A stretch of DNA of 36,447 nt from CAZSSM01 sp964609385 (GTDB taxonomy: Bacteria > Planctomycetota > Planctomycetia > Isosphaerales > Isosphaeraceae): positions 1 to 36,447 of the forward strand of contig CAZSSM010000069.1 of NCBI GenBank assembly GCA_964609385.1. The letters run 5' to 3'. The position numbers and the translations under genes were made by a program. This document shows positions 31,566 to 36,447 of the stretch, one piece after another. Numbering within the stretch: the first letter of the stretch is position 1; each line of letters begins with the position of its first letter. The notes beneath the pieces were generated by a model, which had not been told where the DNA came from, did not search any database, and was given only the letters and a program-made list of their open reading frames with translations.

Positions 31566-33562
31566 AAAACGTCCGCCCCCTCGCTGAACTCAACCTGCTC
31601 AACCCCAGAGACCATCTCGCGGCGTTCTGGTGGCTCGGCCTCCTCTTTCGAAAACCGAAGATATTTCACGAAGAAATTCCAAGGGACCCAAGACGTGGGT
31701 TTTTAATAGGAATTTTTTTGTTGTTTTGTTTTTATTTTTATACTTCTCTTATTGCAATTCCAATAATAACTTTCGGAGAGATATTTGGTTTTATTGAACC
31801 AGAAACCAGTGTAATGGTCGTCTTCGGGGTCGCCGGAGGGGTCGCCGGAGGGGTCGCCGGAGGGGTCGCCGGAGGGGTCGCCTTCTCACTTTTCTCCACA
31901 AGATGCTTTTATGTGCCATATCATTTGATTTTCGTCTGGCCCCATTTTTTAGGCCAACACTATCGGAAGCACCCCGTTTCATGGGACGATCTCTGCAGCG
32001 TTCCGTTTCCCGCACTGGACCGATTGCTAATCAGCTACTTCGAGCATGATCCCGTCGCGGCCGAGCAGGAAATCGAGCGGCTCATCGATGATTATCCAAC
32101 CCAGCGGATGGCGGGATTGCGGGCCAAGACGCGCCTCATCGCACGAGACTCGGCTCAGGTCAACGATTTGACAGAGCTGGACAGCCTCATCATGCAATTC
32201 CCGGAAGGCGATCGTGGGTTCCTCAAGCAAACCCCCCAGGTCCGTGACATGGTCCGGGAGATCGTTCAAGAACAACGGACCCTCGAGACGGCCGATCGCC
32301 CGTTCCTGAGGCAACCTTATGCCAAGCTCGTTCGAGACCGAATCCAATCCTTCCGAAGCACGATCAGCGGATTTGAGGAACCGCTCGCGAGCGAGTTCCC
32401 GGCTGCATCGGCGAAATGGCTCGAGATCGCCGAACGCCAGTATGAACAAGTCCGGACCAACGTCGAGCGGCGACCGACCCCCCAAGTGTTCCGCGCCGGG
32501 GACCCCGTCGATGCCGATCGCGAGGCCTACGTCCCCCGCCTCGGCGTGATCGGCGACATCGAACAGCAAGTCCTCCTGGCGACCGGATGTCCCGGGCTGC
32601 TCCTCTACGGGCGCCGCCGAATGGGCAAGTCCACGGTCCTCCGTAACCTGCGCCGAACCTTGCCCGTCCATATCCAGGTCGTGACGCTCTCGGGCCAAAA
32701 CCCGATCCTCTTTTCTTCACTCGAATCGTTCTTGAAAACACTTGCGACCAGCCTGTCTACAGCCATGGGTCAAGACGGCCCAAGCCTGACAGCACCCACC
32801 GACCTCAATGGATTCTCTCGTCTTCTTGAGACGGCCAACCAAGCCGCCAGTGATGCGGGACAACCGATCATCATCGCGCTCGATGAGTACGAGAAGATCG
32901 ATGCCAAGATCGGCGAGGGGGTCTTGCCAATCGATCTCCTCGACACGTTCCGCGAGTCGATTCAGACGCATCGCAACCTGATCTGGCTCTTCGCCGGGAG
33001 CCACGACATCACCGAGTTGGCCGGCGCCCCCTGGTCGAGCTATCTGATCAGCACCCGCACCATCGAGGTGCCCGGGTTCACCGAATCGGAAACCCGACTC
33101 CTCCTCACCCAACCCATGAAACAATCCCGACTCTTGAAGCAGGGCAATGTCGACGGGGTGGCCCCGACCTTCACCCCCGAGTTCTGGGGCGAAGGCGGTA
33201 TCGAGCGGATTCACGCCGAAGCGGCCGGCTGGCCCCACCTCGTCCAACTCATCGCCGAAACGATCATCGACATCCTCAACAACGAGGGCTTGGAACACGT
33301 CCAAGGAGACCTGTTCGACCGCGCCCTGGACAAGGCCGTCGTCCGAGGCGACACCGTCCTCTACCAAATCCTCAAAGGGGAATCCCAACTCCCCGGCGAG
33401 CTGGAATACGTTTCCCACTTCCAAATCCAAGAAACCCAACCGCCCCCCGAAGACCCCAAGATCCGAACCTCACTCAAACGCCGGCTGCTGATCACAGAAG
33501 AAGGGGACCAATGGCGCCTCCGAGTCCCCCTGATGCAACGCTGGCTCCGAACACGCGGATGA
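31562..33562 (+). CDS. Membrane-anchored STAND/AAA-like ATPase linked to TIR protein
   Basis: 666 aa, starting within the stop of the TIR gene (ATGA overlap), so translationally coupled. Two membrane stretches lie at about 48-75 and 84-130, the second containing VAGG repeats. A helical region (155-300) precedes the ATPase: Walker A YGRRRMGKST (349-358), Walker B IIIALDEYEKI (436-446), sensor-like LIWLFAGSHDI, and a winged-helix-like end (YVSHFQIQ, then RTSLKRRLLITEEGDQWRLR). This follows the archaeal-ATPase/STAND layout. The TIR partner suggests an NAD-depleting or signalling immune-type module in which this protein senses at the membrane (inference). The membrane segment codons are T-rich, unlike neighbouring genes. 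Confidence 0.9.
   Translation: MKNVRPLAELNLLNPRDHLAAFWWLGLLFRKPKIFHEEIPRDPRRGFLIGIFLLFCFYFYTSLIAIPIITFGEIFGFIEPETSVMVVFGVAGGVAGGVAGGVAGGVAFSLFSTRCFYVPYHLIFVWPHFLGQHYRKHPVSWDDLCSVPFPALDRLLISYFEHDPVAAEQEIERLIDDYPTQRMAGLRAKTRLIARDSAQVNDLTELDSLIMQFPEGDRGFLKQTPQVRDMVREIVQEQRTLETADRPFLRQPYAKLVRDRIQSFRSTISGFEEPLASEFPAASAKWLEIAERQYEQVRTNVERRPTPQVFRAGDPVDADREAYVPRLGVIGDIEQQVLLATGCPGLLLYGRRRMGKSTVLRNLRRTLPVHIQVVTLSGQNPILFSSLESFLKTLATSLSTAMGQDGPSLTAPTDLNGFSRLLETANQAASDAGQPIIIALDEYEKIDAKIGEGVLPIDLLDTFRESIQTHRNLIWLFAGSHDITELAGAPWSSYLISTRTIEVPGFTESETRLLLTQPMKQSRLLKQGNVDGVAPTFTPEFWGEGGIERIHAEAAGWPHLVQLIAETIIDILNNEGLEHVQGDLFDRALDKAVVRGDTVLYQILKGESQLPGELEYVSHFQIQETQPPPEDPKIRTSLKRRLLITEEGDQWRLRVPLMQRWLRTRG
31826..31882 (+). 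repeat. 12-bp tandem repeat in a membrane segment
   Basis: The unit GGGGTCGCCGGA occurs four times in full (31826-31873) and once in part (31874-31882). It encodes repeating Val-Ala-Gly-Gly inside the second hydrophobic segment of the ATPase. Because the unit is a multiple of three, copy-number change would alter membrane-segment length without a frameshift. Confidence 0.9.
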
Positions 33563-33623
33563 CCGCCTATCCTGATCCGCGTAGTTGTCATCCGATACTG
33601 ATCACGCTTGCAAACGGTTTCAA

Positions 33624-33658
33624 CGGATCTTTCGAACCATGGTTCGATATTTGATCCG
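33624..33658. terminator. Bidirectional hairpin between convergent genes
   Basis: The palindrome TCGAACCATGGTTCGA (33632-33647) is enclosed by CGGATC (33624-33629) and GATCCG (33653-33658), giving an extended stem with a small internal loop. It lies 61 nt after the ATPase stop and 64 nt from the stop of the minus-strand hydrolase, so it can end both transcripts. Confidence 0.6.
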
Positions 33659-33722
33659 CCTCCCCGATCAGTGTAGAAGAGGAGGCCCCAATTCGTAATC
33701 GACACAACGACCTGATGGCCGC

Positions 33723-35057
33723 TTACCGAATCGGAGGTCGTCGCGATCCGCGCTCGCCGGGTTGGATCTTGCCGTCGCCGTTGGCGTCGAGGCGGTCGAA
33801 GAGCGCATCGATCCGCTCCTGGGAGAATCGGTCTCCGAACCGTTCGCGGAACTGCTCGCGCGTGATGATCCGTCCATTACGCACCCGATCTCCAGCTCCT
33901 GCTCGACCTCCGTTTCCGCCCCTGAAGACGTGGGCCACCGCGATCGGCATCGGTCGGCTGGCCGGCACGGTGGCGCGGACGGTCTCGGTGACCTCGCCGA
34001 TGATCGCCGCGGCCCTTGGCAATCCCACCTCCGTGAAGACGACGCAGACCAAATCGCGATCGAGGTCGGCCCAGGCATAGGTGCCGAACGCCCCGCCATG
34101 GCTGATCGTCGCAGCCCGACCGTCCTCGGCCACGCGGTCGCGGTAGAAGCCCAGGCCATACTCCCAGCCCGTGAACGAACCGCGCTGTTGGTTGGTCGCG
34201 TGACGCGCGTGCATCGCTTCGACCGACGCTTCGGAAAGGACTCGGCGGTCGCCATAGGCTCCGCCATTGACATGCATTTGGTAGAAGGCGGCCAGGTCAT
34301 GCAACGTTCCCGACAGCCCGCCACCACCGCTGACGTAGCGACCCTCTCCGCGCTCTTGGGTCTCGGCCGGCACGCTCGAGGGGTCGGCGGCCATCGTGAA
34401 CGACGTGTCGGTCATCCCCAACGGCTCCCAGACGGCGCGACGGACTAGGTCCTCGAACGGGGCGCCATGGACCGATTCGGCGACCCGGCAGGCGATGTCG
34501 ATGCTCACGCCGCTGTAGGCGAAGGTGCCGGGCTCTCCGACCAGGCCAGAACTGGCCACCCGCTTCGAGAACTCGGCCAGTGTCCCGGTCCGAGGACGAC
34601 CGCCCGGGTACCGCGACGGCATCCCGGCCGAGTGGCTGAGCAGTTGCCTGACCGTCGCGCCCGCCGCGGGCGTGCCCTGAAATTCAGGGAGCAGGTCGCC
34701 GAGCCGGTCATCGAGTCGGAGCCGACCCGCGTTGACCAATGTCATCACCGCCGTCGCCGAGACCGGCTTCGTGCTGGAGCCCAGCCGGACCGCCCGATCG
34801 GCCGGAAGGTTCCCATACCCTGACTCGAACAAGATCGCGCCTCGACGGACCACCATCACGGCGACACCGGGCACGCGGCCCTCCTCGACAGCCGACCGAA
34901 GCCGCTCGTCCAACGCGGTCCAGTCACCGGCCGCACTTAGATCGGCCGACTCATCGCGATGCAACACCGGCGCGGAGTCGGACGCGGGGGACAGAGGGGC
35001 CTCGGCAGCAACGCCGACCCACAAGGCCAAGTTGATCAGAATACGATATGTGTACAT
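33723..35057 (-). CDS. Class C beta-lactamase-like serine hydrolase with EF-hand tail
   Basis: 444 aa. A signal peptide (YRILINLALWVGVAAEA) exports the protein. The penicillin-binding/esterase fold has SSTK (94-97, catalytic Ser94 and Lys97), AYSGVSID (YSG at 181-183, for the YxN motif) and ISHGGAFG (HGG in place of KTG). This is the pattern of the serine hydrolase family PF00144, which includes esterases, D-aminopeptidases and PBP4*-like proteins. After about residue 370 there is a linker and a calcium-binding EF-hand/dockerin-type loop, DANGDGKIQPGE (424-435). GGAGA about eight bases upstream supports ATG 35057. Calcium may regulate or stabilise the exported enzyme. The substrate is unknown. 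Confidence 0.88.
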   Translation of the reverse strand: MYTYRILINLALWVGVAAEAPLSPASDSAPVLHRDESADLSAAGDWTALDERLRSAVEEGRVPGVAVMVVRRGAILFESGYGNLPADRAVRLGSSTKPVSATAVMTLVNAGRLRLDDRLGDLLPEFQGTPAAGATVRQLLSHSAGMPSRYPGGRPRTGTLAEFSKRVASSGLVGEPGTFAYSGVSIDIACRVAESVHGAPFEDLVRRAVWEPLGMTDTSFTMAADPSSVPAETQERGEGRYVSGGGGLSGTLHDLAAFYQMHVNGGAYGDRRVLSEASVEAMHARHATNQQRGSFTGWEYGLGFYRDRVAEDGRAATISHGGAFGTYAWADLDRDLVCVVFTEVGLPRAAAIIGEVTETVRATVPASRPMPIAVAHVFRGGNGGRAGAGDRVRNGRIITREQFRERFGDRFSQERIDALFDRLDANGDGKIQPGERGSRRPPIR

Positions 35058-35171
35058 TAGATGTCTCCAGGAACTTGATCGTCACGGAAGGCCACGACAC
35101 TTTCCTGATAAACCCCGGATCAGCCTCAGAGTCTCGAACCCTCACTCAAGGACGATCCTAATACGGATAGA

Positions 35172-35211
35172 AAACGCCCCGCGCGGGCGATGAGACCTGC
35201 GTGGGGCGTTT
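35172..35211 (-). terminator. Strong intrinsic terminator of the PEP-CTERM gene
   Basis: AAACGCCCCGCGCGGG (35172-35187) pairs with CCTGCGTGGGGCGTTT (35196-35211) across 16 positions including two G-T wobbles; loop 8 nt. On the minus strand the stem ends in a T-run (TTTTCTAT), placing it 121 nt past the stop at 35333. The same AAACGCCCC/GGGGCGTTT signature recurs at 36399-36436. Confidence 0.85.
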
Positions 35212-35332
35212 GGTTGTGGAATGGATGAAGGCTCACCCGATGTGGTTGCCGCCGGGTGAGCTGAGAGCCTGCGGAGGAATGCGACTAAGGGCCGATTGCC
35301 TCCGGAAAGCTGACAGGGTCAAAATCGCAATC

Positions 35333-36046
35333 TCAGGCGCGGCGGCGAACCACCAGGCCGACGGCGGCAAGCCCCAGGCCGGCCAGGACGACCGAGGACG
35401 GCTCGGGAATGGCCGTGAACTCCAGCCCGCTGACCGCTCCACTGCCATCGAGTGAGACCGTCAGGGCGGAAACCGATTTGGTGATCGGGCCGGTCACGTC
35501 AAAGATGGGCGTGCCGGTGACCAATTCGGCACCTTCGGTCAGACCGGTCGCGAAGTTGTAGGTCAGTTGTGAGTTCTCGCCGTCTTGGCCGAAATCGATC
35601 ACCTGTTGAGTTCCATCAGAGAAGTCGAGGATGAACTCGCCAGTGATGTCATCCAGCAACGAGATCGAGCCGAGCAGTGTCGGGGCATCGAAAGCAAAGA
35701 CGATCTCACCTCCACCGGCGAAATCGTTCAGTACCGGCCCGGTCGTCGTGTTGATGATCAGGACGAGACCCTGGTCAGTGGTACCGGCGTCCGTCTCCAG
35801 GTCGGGATCGGGACCGGAAATCGGCGAAGTCTCAAACAGCGCCAAGGGATTGGTCGAAGGAGCGTTGGTGCTGAGGGTGTAGCCTTCGAACTGGTCAAGA
35901 TCAGCAGCGGCGATCACGCCGGCAGAAACAGCACTGCCTTGCGCGTCAGTCTCAAAGTCGGTCAACACGGAAATCGGAGCTGCCTGCGCTGTGACCGCGC
36001 ATGCCATGAAAGACAGGGCCACGAAGAAGTGACGAACGTTAATCAT
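35333..36046 (-). CDS. PEP-CTERM sorted exported protein
   Basis: 237 aa from ATG 36046 (MINVRHFFVALSFMACAVTA, signal peptide with cut near AQA). The C-terminus has the sorting signal IPEPSSVVLAGLGLAAVGLV followed by VRRRA: PEP motif at 214-216, membrane helix, basic end. Such proteins are exported and cleaved by exosortase (EpsH/XrtA type), usually in strains making exopolysaccharide. The body is beta-rich and acidic (SGPDPDLETDAG, SLLDDITGEFILDFSDGTQQ), resembling carbohydrate-binding sandwich folds. The exosortase gene is not in the window. The frame is open upstream to 36151, but only 36046 starts a signal peptide. Shine-Dalgarno weak. Confidence 0.9.
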   Translation of the reverse strand: MINVRHFFVALSFMACAVTAQAAPISVLTDFETDAQGSAVSAGVIAAADLDQFEGYTLSTNAPSTNPLALFETSPISGPDPDLETDAGTTDQGLVLIINTTTGPVLNDFAGGGEIVFAFDAPTLLGSISLLDDITGEFILDFSDGTQQVIDFGQDGENSQLTYNFATGLTEGAELVTGTPIFDVTGPITKSVSALTVSLDGSGAVSGLEFTAIPEPSSVVLAGLGLAAVGLVVRRRA

Positions 36047-36398
36047 TTGTTGCTCGTGATTGATCGAAGGTAGGTGGGTAGCTCGACGGACGACCAGCGG
36101 GTCGGGTACCCGCTTTGATCCTCCGAGACCACTACTGATCAATCCAATCATTGATGACGCGATCTCAGAAAAAACAGCGGCATGCGAATAATTTGCCGCC
36201 TTTCCTCCTCATCCACGTCGCTCTTTCATATCAGATCGGGCATCAGGACAACCCGGCACGTTGCAACAGGACAAGGCTGTTGACTTCAGCCACGGTTCCC
36301 GAATCTCGACGGGAAGCGACCGTTCCAGAAGATATCACACCCTATTCTGCAGCAAACAAATGATCAATCACCTGAACGTGATTCAGAGTATCAATAAA
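36047..36398. other. Upstream region of the PEP-CTERM gene
   Basis: It contains a hairpin at 36096-36114 (AGCGGGT, 5-nt loop, ACCCGCT) about 50 nt before the start codon, in the probable leader, and a minor TTCCCG/CGGGAA repeat at 36296-36315. The sequence is less GC-rich than the surrounding genes. No gene or convincing promoter pair was seen. Confidence 0.45.
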
Positions 36399-36436
36399 AA
36401 ACGCCCCCTGCGGTCCTAAACCTGCAGGGGGCGTTT
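36399..36436 (-). terminator. Second AAACGCCCC-type terminator at the right edge
   Basis: AAACGCCCCCTGC (36399-36411) pairs with GCAGGGGGCGTTT (36424-36436); on the minus strand it is followed by TTTTTTATTG. The orientation indicates a minus-strand gene ending just outside the window. Its outer stem matches the terminator at 35172-35211. Confidence 0.8.
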
Positions 36437-36447
36437 GGGGAATGAAC

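Noticed and set aside
31826..31882. Short-repeat array as a CRISPR
   Set aside because: Units are 12 bp, directly adjacent without spacers, in frame in a coding sequence.
36241..36290. Sigma-54 promoter-like GGCACG and TTGCA
   Set aside because: The two elements are directly adjacent, without the required spacer, and no plus-strand gene follows.
1..36447. DGR reverse transcriptase, integrase, transposase or tRNA attachment site
   Set aside because: Looked for because of the DGR-like region and conflict-type genes. None of the plausible coding frames carries these motifs, and no tRNA-like cloverleaf was noticed by eye.

Overview
The window is GC-rich chromosomal DNA of a Planctomycetota bacterium, most likely of the Isosphaeraceae type. 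This rests on gene content: Ser/Thr kinases fused to FGE-sulfatase (SUMF1-like) domains, a TIGR02996 repeat-companion domain, an ECF sigma factor beside a membrane Ser/Thr kinase, a c-type cytochrome/copper-monooxygenase-like protein, a PEP-CTERM protein, and many secreted proteins of unknown function. No rRNA, tRNA, CRISPR array, transposase or phage gene was recognised. The genus is inference.

Layout. 1-1488: a kinase gene cut short by a stop, then a separate TIGR02996+FGE protein whose C-terminus resembles a diversity-generating-retroelement target, followed by a strong GC hairpin. 1954-6723: a secreted haem/copper protein convergent with a minus-strand cluster (small membrane protein, cysteine desulfurase, di-haem oxidoreductase); the convergent gap is full of inverted repeats. 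7207-9442: two exported proteins of unknown function. 9775-16734 (all minus): an Nramp-like transporter lacking the usual metal ligands, a lipoprotein, an apparent ParD-ParE fusion, YraN, an HD-phosphohydrolase/YwgA-like pair, and a membrane-anchored protein. 16927-21123 (minus): a coiled-coil/DUF2325-like protein, a class-A beta-lactamase-fold protein and a LamG-like protein. 21324-25106: a secreted WD40-like protein convergent with an 875-residue kinase-FGE protein, a paralogue of the broken locus at the left edge.

25350-29217 (minus): ECF sigma factor, kinase with a membrane C-terminus, and a secreted esterase. 29542-30513: fatty-acid desaturase. 30649-33562 (plus): the best candidate for an unusual system. 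A TIR-domain protein is frameshifted right after its putative catalytic glutamate and continues into a degenerate ATPase-like region; its stop overlaps (ATGA) the start of a membrane-anchored STAND/AAA-like ATPase that carries a 12-bp tandem repeat in a membrane segment. 33723-36046 (minus): a serine hydrolase with an EF-hand tail and a PEP-CTERM protein with a strong terminator; a similar terminator at the right edge implies another minus-strand gene just outside.

How they work together: kinase-FGE, TIR-ATPase, HD/YwgA and ParDE-like genes give the window a signalling and conflict-system flavour, set among ordinary envelope and metabolic genes. All functions come from motif reading; no searches were run.
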